Shown here one piece after another: positions 35,604-44,390 of a stretch of 64,000 bases of DNA; within the stretch, counting starts at the first letter, position 1; each line of letters starts with the position of its first letter. The notes under the pieces are model-generated. The model was given only the letters and a program-made list of their open reading frames with translations, did no database searches and had not been told where the DNA came from. The stretch lies in assembly GCA_963765555.1 (NCBI GenBank), contig CAVXWX010000001.1, positions 1 to 64,000 of the forward strand, in the 5' to 3' direction. The position numbers and the translations under genes are program-made. This stretch comes from JL08 sp963765555. GTDB lineage: Bacteria > Pseudomonadota > Alphaproteobacteria > Rhodobacterales > Rhodobacteraceae.

Positions 35604-37072
35604 CCCAGACAAGATCCATCAAGACACCCGATGTGCCGGACGCTGAAACGTTCATGGATGCCAAGGCAGCGGTGGCGCGGCTTGAACTGATGTATGAAAC
35701 AGCCACCGGGTTTTTGCGCGAAAATTTCAGACGCGCGATGGAGGAAGGATATCCGACCGCGCGGTATCGGGCCTTCTATCCCGAAATCCGGTTTACCACC
35801 ACAAGCTATGCACATGTCGATACGCGGCTCAGTTTCGGCCATGTCGCGACGCCGGGCACCTACGCGTCCAGTATCACGCGTCCGGATTTGTTCCGGAACT
35901 ATCTGATCCAGCAGATCGGCCTGCTGATTGAAAACCACGGCATGCCTGTGCAGATCGGGTTATCGGATACGCCGATTCCCGTGCATTTTGCCGTGGTCGG
36001 TGATGATACGCTGGATGTGCCGCAGGAAGGTGCGGCCGATTTTATCCTGCGCGATTACTTTGACGTGCCCGATCTGAGCACCACAAACGACGATATCGTA
36101 AACGGAACCTATGCCACCCCGGACAATGTCGGGGTTCTGGCCCCGTTTACGGCGCAGCGTGTAGACTATTCGCTGGCGCGTCTTGCCCATTACACTGCAA
36201 CAGACCCGCATCATTTCCAGAACCATGTGCTGTTCACCAACTACCAGTTTTACGTCGCCGAATTCGAAGCGTTCGCGCGCGCCCAGCTTGCCGATCCGGA
36301 AAGCGGCTATACAAGCTTTGTCAGCACCGGAAACATGATCATTACTTCGGCCGATGCGCCATTGGACAATCTGTTGAAACTGCCACAAATGCCGACCTAT
36401 CACCTGAAACGCGAAGACGGGTCTGGCATAACATTGGTCAATATCGGCGTCGGCCCGTCAAATGCCAAAACCGCAACCGATCACATCGCCGTATTGCGGC
36501 CGCACGCATGGCTGATGGTGGGGCATTGCGCGGGCTTGCGCAATTCGCAGGCCTTGGGCGATTTTGTTCTGGCCCATGCCTATTTGCGGGAAGATCACGT
36601 TCTGGACGATGATCTTCCGGTGTGGACCCCGATCCCTGCCTTGGCCGAAATCCAGATTGCGCTGGAACAAGCCGTTGCTGCCGTGACCAAGCTGGAAGGG
36701 TTCGAGCTGAAGCGGATCATGCGCACCGGAACGGTTGCCACGATTGACAATCGCAACTGGGAATTGCGCGATCAATCGGGGCCGGTACAGCGCCTGTCGC
36801 AATCCCGCGCAATTGCGCTGGATATGGAAAGCGCAACAATCGCCGCGAACGGGTATCGTTTTCGGGTTCCGTATGGCACGCTTCTATGTGTTTCCGACAA
36901 GCCCTTGCACGGCGAATTAAAGCTGCCGGGGATGGCGTCAGACTTTTATAAAACGCAGGTTGCGCGGCATTTGATGATCGGAATCCGCGCTATGGAAGCG
37001 TTACGCGGTATGCCGCTGGATCGCCTTCACAGCCGCAAATTACGGTCTTTTGACGAGACTGCATTCCTTTGA
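35600..37072 (+). CDS. amn: AMP nucleosidase
   Basis: AMN hydrolyses AMP to adenine and ribose 5-phosphate. This 490-residue protein has the N-terminal family domain (RYRAFYPEIRFTTTSYAHVD, LIENHGMPVQIGLSDTPIPV) and a C-terminal nucleoside-phosphorylase-like domain (VNIGVGPSNAKTATDHIAVL, WLMVGHCAGLRNSQALGDFV, LDMESATIAANGYRFRVPYG, SDKPLHGELKLPG). The overlap with ade implies equal translation, so adenine made here is deaminated at once. This would avoid adenine build-up and supply hypoxanthine for salvage. Confidence 0.96.
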   Translation: MTQTRSIKTPDVPDAETFMDAKAAVARLELMYETATGFLRENFRRAMEEGYPTARYRAFYPEIRFTTTSYAHVDTRLSFGHVATPGTYASSITRPDLFRNYLIQQIGLLIENHGMPVQIGLSDTPIPVHFAVVGDDTLDVPQEGAADFILRDYFDVPDLSTTNDDIVNGTYATPDNVGVLAPFTAQRVDYSLARLAHYTATDPHHFQNHVLFTNYQFYVAEFEAFARAQLADPESGYTSFVSTGNMIITSADAPLDNLLKLPQMPTYHLKREDGSGITLVNIGVGPSNAKTATDHIAVLRPHAWLMVGHCAGLRNSQALGDFVLAHAYLREDHVLDDDLPVWTPIPALAEIQIALEQAVAAVTKLEGFELKRIMRTGTVATIDNRNWELRDQSGPVQRLSQSRAIALDMESATIAANGYRFRVPYGTLLCVSDKPLHGELKLPGMASDFYKTQVARHLMIGIRAMEALRGMPLDRLHSRKLRSFDETAFL

Positions 37073-37223
37073 ACAAGGCATTTGGGTGAAAAACCTGCAA
37101 AAAAGGGCAAAAAAGCGCTGTTTTTCTCTTGCGCTTAACCACTATTCGTTGTGTTCCTACACTATATTCCGTTACATTACGCGAATGAGGCCCTAAGTTT
37201 CGGGCAGCCGAAGGAGACCTAAA

Positions 37224-37511
37224 ATGGCGAAACCAATGACCAAAACCCAACTCGTCGCCGCACTGGCCGATGAAATGGGTACAGACAAAAAAGCAGCAGC
37301 AGGCGCGCTGGATTCAGTATGTGCGCTGATCACACGCGAAGTTTCCGGCGGCGGCGCCGTGACATTGCCCGGCGTTGGCAAAATCTATTGCCGCGAACGG
37401 CCAGAGCGTATGGTGCGTAACCCGGCCACAGGTGAACAGTTCAAGAAAGACGCGGACAAAGTCGTTAAGATGACTATTGCAAAAGCGTTGAAAGACAGCG
37501 TTAACGGCTGA
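37224..37511 (+). CDS. HU-family DNA-binding protein
   Basis: A 95-residue histone-like protein. The HU fold is readable: helices MTKTQLVAALADEMGTDKKA and AAGALDSVCALITREVS, the beta arm GAVTLPGVGKIYCRERPERM with the conserved RNPATGE at the arm tip, and the last helix KVVKMTIAKALKDSVNG. It probably dimerises and bends DNA in the nucleoid. ATG is behind GAAGGAGACCTAAA. The 150 bases upstream are AT-rich and look like a strong promoter region, and a good terminator follows. Confidence 0.93.
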   Translation: MAKPMTKTQLVAALADEMGTDKKAAAGALDSVCALITREVSGGGAVTLPGVGKIYCRERPERMVRNPATGEQFKKDADKVVKMTIAKALKDSVNG

Positions 37512-37535
37512 TCTTGACCTTGTGTCGAATTGCGG

Positions 37536-37566
37536 AAAGGGTCGTCCCGACGGGGCGACCCTTTTC
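37536..37566 (+). terminator. Rho-independent terminator after HU gene
   Basis: The stem AAAGGGTCG / CGACCCTTTT encloses a GC-rich loop (TCCCGACGGGG), with the T-tract formed by the end of the stem. It lies 25 bases past the HU stop and 17 bases before the next gene, so HU is monocistronic. Confidence 0.88.
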
Positions 37567-37582
37567 AATTGGGACAGACTAA

Positions 37583-38479
37583 ATGGACATGCGCGCAATT
37601 GGCATGGGGCTGGCTTTTGCCCTGATGTGGTCCAGTGCCTTTACGTCTGCCCGCTTCATCGTTGCCGATGCCTCGCCGCTGTTTGCGCTGTCTGTCCGCT
37701 ATCTGATTTCCGGCCTTTTGGGCATCATTATTGCGCGCGCGATGGGGCAAAGCTGGCATCTGACACCGTCGCAGTGGCGCGCGACGATCCTGTTCGGTGT
37801 GTGCCAGAATGCGCTTTATCTGGGTCTGTTTTTTGTTGCGATGCAAACGATCGAAGCGTCGCTTGCCGCGATCATAGCATCAACCATGCCGTTGCTGGTT
37901 GCCGTCGCAAGCTGCGTGTTTCTGGGTGAACGGTTAAAGCCGTTGGGTATGCTGGGGCTTGTGCTTGGCATGATCGGGGTCGTGTTGATCATGGGCGCGC
38001 GTTTTCAGGGCGGTGTCGATCTGTTCGGGCTTGCGCTGTGTTGCATCGGCGTTCTTGCGCTAACGTTTGCAACCATGGCCGTTCGAAACGCGACATCGGG
38101 CGGGAATTTCCTGATGATTGTCGGCTTGCAGATGCTGGTAGGGTGCGTGGCACTTGCGATTGCGGCCCTGTTGTTTGAAACGCCGCGGATCAACCCGACC
38201 CCGACACTCGCGATTGCGTTTGCGTACACCACGCTTGTCCCGGGGTTGATTGCAACTTTGGTCTGGTTTCTTCTGGTCAATCGGATCGGGGCAACGCGCG
38301 CGGCGACGTTTCACTTTCTCAATCCGTTCTTCGGCGTGGCGATCGCGTCCCTTTTCCTGGCCGAGGCGCTGGGACCACGTGACATTCTGGGCGTGTCAAT
38401 TATTGCCGCGGGTATTCTGGCGGTTCAGGTGTCACGCCAGTCCGGCAAATCGAAATCGCACCTTCAGGGCGATCCATAG
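37583..38479 (+). CDS. EamA/DMT-family transporter
   Basis: A 298-residue membrane protein with ten predicted helices in two EamA repeats. Clear segments are MGLAFALMWSSAFTSARFIV, LFALSVRYLISGLLGIIIAR, ASLAAIIASTMPLLVAVASC followed by FLGERLKPLG, and the second half ending HFLNPFFGVAIASLFLAEAL and GVSIIAAGILAVQVS. It is intact, unlike the other EamA gene at 17.8 kb. Its substrate is unknown; family members export amino acids or metabolites. It lies just after the HU terminator and before a GlxA-type regulator on the same strand, which could control it. Confidence 0.9.
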   Translation: MDMRAIGMGLAFALMWSSAFTSARFIVADASPLFALSVRYLISGLLGIIIARAMGQSWHLTPSQWRATILFGVCQNALYLGLFFVAMQTIEASLAAIIASTMPLLVAVASCVFLGERLKPLGMLGLVLGMIGVVLIMGARFQGGVDLFGLALCCIGVLALTFATMAVRNATSGGNFLMIVGLQMLVGCVALAIAALLFETPRINPTPTLAIAFAYTTLVPGLIATLVWFLLVNRIGATRAATFHFLNPFFGVAIASLFLAEALGPRDILGVSIIAAGILAVQVSRQSGKSKSHLQGDP

Positions 38480-38544
38480 CGGGTTGACTTGGGCGGTGGC
38501 GCAATCGCTACTAGGGTTCAGAAATTTTCGATCGCGCACATCCG

Positions 38545-39543
38545 ATGACAGATCCGCACCCCCACCTGACACAAGCCACGAAACGGTATGTCTTCCTGCT
38601 GTTGCCGGGGTTTTCGCAACTGGGCTTTACCTGTGCGCTTGAAACCCTGTCGCTTGCCAACCGGCATCTGGATACCGGTGCCTATTACGGCTGGCGACTG
38701 CTTAGCGAAACGGGTCAGCCGGTGCGGGCCTGGAACGGGGTGACGGTTGAGGTTGACGGTGCCTTGGGCCCGCTTGACAGAAGCGAAACCCTGATCGTTT
38801 GCGCCGGAGAGCATGTCGGCCGCGCCAGTACCAAGCCGGTCCTGAACTGGCTGCGGCGCGAAACCCGCAAGGGCATGGACTTTGGCGCGCTGTCCAGCGG
38901 TACATACACGCTGGCACTGGCCGGTCTGATCAACGGGAAAAGGGTAACAACCCACTGGGAATACAAGGCCGCACTGAGCGAGCTTTTGCCAGATGTGATC
39001 ATGGAAGACAGTATATTTTCTGTCGATGGCAAAGTGTTCACAACCGCCGGCGGCGCCGCTTCGATGGATCTGATGCTGCATCGCGTCAGTGAAGATTACG
39101 GGGTGGATCTGGCCAGATGGGTTGCCGACCAGATGATCTATACAGCCCCGCGCGGGCATTCCCATGCGCAACGTATGCCGCTCAAGGTGGGGGGCGAGTA
39201 CCGGCATTCAAAACTGTCCCTCGCTTTGCAGATCATGCAAAACAATGTCGAAGACCCGCTGAGTTCGGAAGATATCGCCGTCGTAACAGGGCTATCGGCG
39301 CGTCAGTTGGAACGGCTATTCGCAAAACACCTTGGGCAGTCACCCAAGCGGTATTATCTGCGACTGCGGCTAGAACGTGCGCGCGCTTTGTTACGCCAGA
39401 CACAAATGTCGATCACCGAAATTTCGGTGGCGTGCGGGTTCCGCTCTCCGTCGCATTTTTCAAAAAGTTACCGGCGCGAATTTGGCACCAACCCAAGCCA
39501 TGACGCTGTTGGCAACGGTTTACTGTGGCCCGGATCGGATTAA
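38545..39543 (+). CDS. GlxA-family AraC transcriptional regulator
   Basis: A 332-residue regulator: DJ-1/PfpI-like N-terminal domain (YVFLLLPGFSQLGFTCALET, SETLIVCAGEHVG, GALSSGTYTLALAGLINGKR, VTTHWEY) and two AraC helix-turn-helix motifs (SSEDIAVVTGLSARQLERLF, SITEISVACGFRSPSHFSKS, end YRREFGTNPS). The architecture is that of GbdR/CdhR/ArgR-type regulators that respond to betaines or basic amino acids. The ligand cannot be read here. It shares four bases with the convergent glutathione peroxidase gene. Confidence 0.9.
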   Translation: MTDPHPHLTQATKRYVFLLLPGFSQLGFTCALETLSLANRHLDTGAYYGWRLLSETGQPVRAWNGVTVEVDGALGPLDRSETLIVCAGEHVGRASTKPVLNWLRRETRKGMDFGALSSGTYTLALAGLINGKRVTTHWEYKAALSELLPDVIMEDSIFSVDGKVFTTAGGAASMDLMLHRVSEDYGVDLARWVADQMIYTAPRGHSHAQRMPLKVGGEYRHSKLSLALQIMQNNVEDPLSSEDIAVVTGLSARQLERLFAKHLGQSPKRYYLRLRLERARALLRQTQMSITEISVACGFRSPSHFSKSYRREFGTNPSHDAVGNGLLWPGSD

Positions 39544-40061
39544 TTCAACAACGGTTCGATCTGCCGCGTGATCTTGCGCGATGTCGGCTTTGTGGATGAT
39601 CCCCATGTCGCGACGACTGCGCCATCAGGTCCGATCAGAACCTTGTTGAAGTTCCATTTCGGAACGAAACCGGTTTCTGCCTTTACGGCTTTGAAAAACG
39701 GATGCGCAGTCGCACCCCTGACAGACGTGATGTCGGTCATCGGCAGATCCATGTCATAGTTCAGCGCGCAGAATTCCTTGACCTCTGCGGCGGTATCCAG
39801 TTCCTGATTGAAATCATCCGACGGAACTGCCAGCACAACCAACCCACGCGACCTGTAGGTATCATAAAGCGCCTGCAATTCGGCGTACTGGCCGGTAAAT
39901 GCACATTGCGATGCGGTGTTCACGACCAGAACCGGTTGGCCAGACCACTCGGACATATCAAGGGTTCCGCCGTCAATCGAAGGAAAAACACCGACAGGAC
40001 TGCGTGCTAGCGCCAAACTGCCCATCACGGCAAACAATGCTGCAAAAACCCAACGGATCAT
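39540..40061 (-). CDS. Glutathione peroxidase family protein, exported
   Basis: A 173-residue peroxidase with a signal peptide (MIRWVFAALFAVMGSLALA), so it acts in the periplasm. The catalytic Cys is in VLVVNTASQCAFTGQYAELQ, with the Gln and Trp partners of the tetrad in this family present near VLAVPSDDFNQE and VPKWNFNKVLI. There is no selenocysteine codon. Periplasmic family members mostly use thioredoxin-like donors rather than glutathione. It converges on the GlxA-type gene and diverges from msrBA, another oxidative-repair pair. Confidence 0.9.
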   Translation of the reverse strand: MIRWVFAALFAVMGSLALARSPVGVFPSIDGGTLDMSEWSGQPVLVVNTASQCAFTGQYAELQALYDTYRSRGLVVLAVPSDDFNQELDTAAEVKEFCALNYDMDLPMTDITSVRGATAHPFFKAVKAETGFVPKWNFNKVLIGPDGAVVATWGSSTKPTSRKITRQIEPLLN

Positions 40062-40205
40062 GATTGCTCTCCCTAATACGTAATATATGTACGGTCGAAA
40101 CCGGTTGCCAGATCACCACACGACCGCGCGAGTGACCTGAAACAGAGCTTTTAATTCCGGCGCAGTGCGCCATTTATTGAATCTGACGAAAAAATCGGAG
40201 GCGTT

Positions 40206-40655
40206 ATGACCACTTACACGAAAAATCCGGATGTGATCGCCAGCCTGTCACCGGAAGAATACTATGTCACGCAGGAATCCGGAACCGAGCGGCCGGGAAC
40301 GGGCGCTTTGCTGAACAACAAGGAACCCGGAATATACGTGGATATCGTATCTGGTGAGCCGTTGTTTGCGTCTGCTGACAAATATGAAAGCGGCTGCGGG
40401 TGGCCCAGTTTCACAAAACCGATCGAACCTGCCCATGTGCAGGAATTACGTGATGCATCGCTGGGTATGATCCGGACAGAAGTGCGCAGCACACACGGCG
40501 ACAGCCATTTGGGCCACGTGTTTCCTGACGGACCGGCAGATCGGGGCGGGCTCCGTTATTGCATCAATTCCGCGTCTTTGCGGTTTGTGCACCGCGATGA
40601 CATGGAAGACCAAGGCTATGGCGCCTATTTGAATCAGGTGGAGGAGATATCGTAA
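40206..40655 (+). CDS. msrB: Peptide-methionine (R)-S-oxide reductase
   Basis: MsrB reduces the R form of methionine sulfoxide in proteins. The 149-residue product shows PGIYVDIVSGEPLF, the motif SGCGWPSFTKPI, RSTHGDSHLGHVFPDGP and the catalytic Cys in LRYCINSASLRFV. The paired CxxC zinc sites of many MsrBs are missing; only single Cys remain, so it is a zinc-free form. The final TAATG joins it to msrA. It has no signal peptide, so it acts in the cytoplasm. Confidence 0.95.
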   Translation: MTTYTKNPDVIASLSPEEYYVTQESGTERPGTGALLNNKEPGIYVDIVSGEPLFASADKYESGCGWPSFTKPIEPAHVQELRDASLGMIRTEVRSTHGDSHLGHVFPDGPADRGGLRYCINSASLRFVHRDDMEDQGYGAYLNQVEEIS

Positions 40656-41167
40656 TGGCACAGGAACGCGCAGTTCTGGCGGGAGGTTGCTTTTGGGGCA
40701 TGCAGGATCTGATCCGCAAACGCGCCGGGGTTTTATCGACCCGCGTTGGGTACACAGGCGGGGATGTTCCAAACGCAACCTATCGCAACCACGGCACACA
40801 TGCCGAAGGGATCGAAGTGATTTTCGACCCTAACACGATCAGTTTTCGTGATTTGTTAGAACTTTTCTTTCAGATCCATGACCCGACAACCTTGAACCGG
40901 CAAGGAAATGATCGCGGGTTGAGCTATCGCTCGGCGATTTATTACGTTGACGAGGCGCAGCGGGAAACGGCCCTTGAAACGATTGCGGATGTGAATGCAT
41001 CCGGAATCTGGCCCGGAGCCGTCGTGACAGAGGTGGAACCCGTCGGGGATTTCTGGGAGGCAGAACCGGAACATCAGGACTATCTCGAGCGGATACCGAA
41101 CGGCTACACCTGCCATTTCCCGCGCGCCGATTGGGTTCTGCCCAAAAGAACACTCAAAGCATCATAG
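40655..41167 (+). CDS. msrA: Peptide-methionine (S)-S-oxide reductase
   Basis: MsrA reduces the S form of methionine sulfoxide. The catalytic motif GGCFWGMQDLI is at the N terminus and RVGYTGGDVPNATYRNHGTH with AEGIEVIFDP follows; FFQIHDPTTLNRQGNDRGLS and YRSAIYYVDEAQ complete the signature. It has 170 residues. Its start shares an A with the msrB stop, so the two enzymes are made together. No extra C-terminal resolving Cys is evident. Confidence 0.96.
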   Translation: MAQERAVLAGGCFWGMQDLIRKRAGVLSTRVGYTGGDVPNATYRNHGTHAEGIEVIFDPNTISFRDLLELFFQIHDPTTLNRQGNDRGLSYRSAIYYVDEAQRETALETIADVNASGIWPGAVVTEVEPVGDFWEAEPEHQDYLERIPNGYTCHFPRADWVLPKRTLKAS

Positions 41168-41176
41168 CAGGTATAG

Positions 41177-41194
41177 GGCGGGGATATCCCCGCC
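41177..41194. terminator. Perfect palindrome between convergent msrA and hyuA
   Basis: GGCGGGGATATCCCCGCC is an uninterrupted 18-base palindrome ending one base before the hyuA stop. As RNA it would fold with a two- to four-base loop. There is no real T-tract, so it may be a weak terminator or a protein site. Confidence 0.45.
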
Positions 41195-43201
41195 TTATCC
41201 CACAGCAATGCGCGGTCGCCCTGACGCCTCGACAATCACCGTTGCCTCGATGAACACCTCACGGGCTTCCGCAACCGCCTTTTTCACATCCCGCGTTACC
41301 GAAATCTGGATATCGCCCGCTCCGGCGGCGCGGGCATCTCCGTCGGCGGCATGGCGCAAAACATCTTCAAGCCGTGCAAGCGCCTGCTCCGAATCTCCAA
41401 AATCTTCGGGGCCTGTTTCAAGATGAACCCGGTACCGCCCTTCGGACGGGGACGTGATCGTGCCGCTTTTGCGCATTGTAACCCGCCCGACAACGGCACC
41501 GATGGCATTCGCCACACCCGCGTGTTCCGGCAAGATCATCTCGCAATGCAGTCTTTTGCCAACCGCAGGGTAATAGGTCGGGGCGGACGCGCCCAGACCG
41601 ATCACCGGCACGTTCACCGACGCTTCGAACCGGATCAGGCCGGAATGGCGGTCAAATCCCTTTCGGGTCAGAACATGGCGGGCCAATTGTTCGGGGGTTA
41701 GGCCAAAATCACCATCTTCTTCCGAAAAAACAGTCTCTAATATGGCGAAAGATGTTTGTTCTGTCAGTTGATCGATTATCATCCGGGCCATGTCGTCAGG
41801 GGTGTGCGCAAGCATTTCGCCCGCGCCGGTGCGCCGCCTTCCGAACAGGATCAATGCCATGCGGGCTGCATCGACATTCCAGACCGATGCCAGACCAAGC
41901 GCATGGCTGGCGTCCGAAGGGGTCAGGCCCGCAACCTGAACAAGGCCACGTTCGACAAGGCGCTTCAGCGATCCGATCTCAATCCGGTTGCGCAGTATTT
42001 GCCCCACCGGATGAACCGCATCGCCGATCCGTTCAAGAACCGCCGCTTCTCTTGGCCCCAGCCCTTCTATGGTCTGGCCCTTTACGGCACGAACAAACCG
42101 CCCGTCATGATCGCCGGGCACAGCAGCCCGCAGTTGCGCTTCCAGGACGGGCAAGACAATATCGGGCGCGTCCATCGCCAAAAGCGAAACCGGCAACAGA
42201 CGACGCGGCCCAAGTGTTACGCCACCTCGCAACCCTTCCGAGATAAAATGGACTTCGCTGTCCCCTCCCAGACCTGTGGTGCGCATTGCCACGGCTTCGA
42301 CCATTGTCCGGTACGGTCCGACCCGCGCACCAGCCGGATCAATCGCGGGCCGCCCGTCTTTCAGGACAGCCACATCCGTGGTGGTGCCGCCAATGTCCGA
42401 AACCAGCGCATGATCGGCCTTGGTTAACCATCGTGCGCCCACAATTGATGCTGCCGGCCCGCTCAGGATCGTTTCAATCGGTCGGTCCCGCGCCATCTTT
42501 GACGAAATCAACGCGCCGTCACCCCGGACAACCATCAACGGTGCCGCAATGCCCAAATCGCGCAGCTTGTCTTCGGCCCGCCCGATCAACCGATCGATCA
42601 TGCCAATCAGGCGCGCATTCAAAACCGCTGTCATCGCACGTTTTGGGCCATTCAGCTTTGCCGACAACTGGTGCGAGGACGAAACAGGGCGTCCTGTGAC
42701 CGAATGGATAAGATCGGCGGCGCGCAGTTCATGCGCCGGATTACGCGTCGCGAATTGGGCCGCAACGGCAAACCCCGAAACGTCGTTTTTATGGGCTTCT
42801 AAAAAGGTCAGTAACGCCGTTTCGTCCAATTGTTCTGCTTGGCCGCCCGCGTGATTGTGGCCCCCGCCCAGCACCAGATACGGATCGCCTTTCAGGGCTT
42901 CCAACAGGCCATGTGTGGCCAGATCACGTTCCTTGAAACCGATATAGATCAGGGCAACGCGGCCGCCCTGTCCTTCGACAAGCGCGTTGGTGGCCAGTGT
43001 CGTCGACAGCGACGCCATCGAAATGTCTGCAACATCAATGCCGGACCTGGCGATGACTTCTGCAACCGCGCCGCCAACGCCCACTGCCAGATCGTGCCGC
43101 GTTGTCAGCGATTTGGCGCTGGCAATCACCGTTTCATCATTCCGGATCAGAACCGCATCTGTATAGGTTCCGCCTGTATCCACACCCAACAATACTGACA
43201 C
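41195..43201 (-). CDS. Hydantoinase/oxoprolinase A-type subunit
   Basis: A 668-residue ASKHA-fold protein of the HyuA/N-methylhydantoinase A family, which hydrolyses cyclic amides using ATP together with a HyuB-type partner. Marks are LLGVDTGGTYTDAVLI (phosphate 1), STTLATNALVEGQGGRVALI, LSGPAASIVGARWLTKADHA and VSDIGGTTTDVAVLKDG (phosphate 2). The GTG at 43201 lies behind GGAAGGAGACACGC; the upstream in-frame start has no such site. No hyuB flanks it; a hyuB lies 19 kb to the right. Some single-gene members work alone or with proteins encoded elsewhere. Confidence 0.87.
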   Translation of the reverse strand: MSVLLGVDTGGTYTDAVLIRNDETVIASAKSLTTRHDLAVGVGGAVAEVIARSGIDVADISMASLSTTLATNALVEGQGGRVALIYIGFKERDLATHGLLEALKGDPYLVLGGGHNHAGGQAEQLDETALLTFLEAHKNDVSGFAVAAQFATRNPAHELRAADLIHSVTGRPVSSSHQLSAKLNGPKRAMTAVLNARLIGMIDRLIGRAEDKLRDLGIAAPLMVVRGDGALISSKMARDRPIETILSGPAASIVGARWLTKADHALVSDIGGTTTDVAVLKDGRPAIDPAGARVGPYRTMVEAVAMRTTGLGGDSEVHFISEGLRGGVTLGPRRLLPVSLLAMDAPDIVLPVLEAQLRAAVPGDHDGRFVRAVKGQTIEGLGPREAAVLERIGDAVHPVGQILRNRIEIGSLKRLVERGLVQVAGLTPSDASHALGLASVWNVDAARMALILFGRRRTGAGEMLAHTPDDMARMIIDQLTEQTSFAILETVFSEEDGDFGLTPEQLARHVLTRKGFDRHSGLIRFEASVNVPVIGLGASAPTYYPAVGKRLHCEMILPEHAGVANAIGAVVGRVTMRKSGTITSPSEGRYRVHLETGPEDFGDSEQALARLEDVLRHAADGDARAAGAGDIQISVTRDVKKAVAEAREVFIEATVIVEASGRPRIAVG
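41727..41738 (-). repeat. AGAGACTGTTTT motif, copy 4
   Basis: Exact 12-mer on the minus strand within the hyuA-type gene, flanked by extra T residues (TTAGAGACTGTTTTTT). In frame it encodes Leu-Glu-Thr-Val-Phe, again with a TTA codon. Confidence 0.8.
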
Positions 43202-43277
43202 GCGTGTCTCCTTCCTGTTTGGTAGCGGTTTAATCAAAAGACGGAACGTTGCCAGCCTTTAAACGGCATCGGATGGC

Positions 43278-44327
43278 TTATTTCGCCGATCCGAACCGGC
43301 CCAACCGGTCAACCGCCCAGTGCGCCGCGTCGGCAACGGCCGGATCCGGATCCTCTGCCAGTGATCGGGCTATTTCTGTTAAATGCTGATCGGCCGAATT
43401 CCCGATGGCATACAGAACATTCCGCACAAAGCGGTTGCGACCGATCCGTTTTACCGGCGAACCGGAAAACAGTTTGCGAAAATCCGCATCATCCAGTTTC
43501 GCCAGATCAGCCAGCTTTGGCGCCGTCAGGTCATCGCGTGCTGCATATCTTATGTCGGATGCTTTGACGGCAAACTTGTTCCATGGGCAGACAGCCAGAC
43601 AATCGTCACATCCGTAAATGTGATTGCCTAACAACGGCCTCAGGTCAGTGTCCACCGGACCCGAATGTTCGATCGTCAGATATGAAATACACCGCCGTGC
43701 ATCCAGTTGGTAGGGTGCGGGAAAGGCGCCTGTCGGGCACACATCCAGACAGGCGCGGCAAGATCCGCAATTGTCAACTTCCGCAGGGTCTGTCGGCAGC
43801 GCAAGGGTTGTAAAAACAGACCCTAAAAAGGCCCAATTGCCCCATTCCCGGCTCACAAGATTGGTGTGTTTGCCCTGCCATCCCAATCCAGCGGCCTGCC
43901 CCAATGCCTTTTCCGGAACCGGTGCAGTATCGACAAATACTTTCACTTCACAGGGCTGTTGTTCAATCAACCAGCGGGCCAGTCGCTTCAGGCGTTTCTT
44001 GACCACATCGTGATAATCCCGGTTTTGTGCATATACCGAAATTGCGCCCCGTTCGGATTGCTTTAACACGTCAAGTGGGTCGTGTTCGGGCGTATAGCTG
44101 TCTGCCAGCATGATCACCGATTGCGCTTCGGGCCAAAGCGCGGACGGATCACCGCGCCAGTTCATCCGGTCTGCCATCCATGACATCTGGCCGTGATATC
44201 CGGCCTCTACAAAGGCGTTCAGGCGTGCGCGAACCTCGGGCACGTCCCACGGGCGGCACAGTTTGCATGCAACAAAGCCAAGATTACGGGCTTCCTCGAC
44301 CAGCCTGTTCTTCAGATCGTCGCTCAT
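43278..44327 (-). CDS. queG: Epoxyqueuosine reductase
   Basis: QueG carries out the last step of queuosine synthesis in tRNA, reducing epoxyqueuosine with cobalamin and two 4Fe-4S clusters. Both ferredoxin motifs are plain: NCGSCRACLDVCPTGAF and GCDDCLAVCPWNKFAV. Family segments APVPEKALGQAAGLGWQGKH and TNLVSREWGNWAFLGSVFTT also match. A C-terminal HEAT-like repeat ends the 349-residue protein. ATG 44327 starts MSDDLKNRL; an upstream start extends into a Cys-rich stretch without a ribosome site. It shows the organism makes queuosine; the QueC-like island gene is separate from this. Confidence 0.95.
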   Translation of the reverse strand: MSDDLKNRLVEEARNLGFVACKLCRPWDVPEVRARLNAFVEAGYHGQMSWMADRMNWRGDPSALWPEAQSVIMLADSYTPEHDPLDVLKQSERGAISVYAQNRDYHDVVKKRLKRLARWLIEQQPCEVKVFVDTAPVPEKALGQAAGLGWQGKHTNLVSREWGNWAFLGSVFTTLALPTDPAEVDNCGSCRACLDVCPTGAFPAPYQLDARRCISYLTIEHSGPVDTDLRPLLGNHIYGCDDCLAVCPWNKFAVKASDIRYAARDDLTAPKLADLAKLDDADFRKLFSGSPVKRIGRNRFVRNVLYAIGNSADQHLTEIARSLAEDPDPAVADAAHWAVDRLGRFGSAK

Positions 44328-44390
44328 GTCGGGTGCTGAAGATTGGGGGCAGCAGCCTTCCTGCACAAACAGGCGATCTGAGCAAAAAGA

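Noticed and set aside
34461..35612. Minus-strand open frame of about 380 codons opposite ade
   Set aside because: Antisense to the conserved ade sequence; no recognisable protein character.
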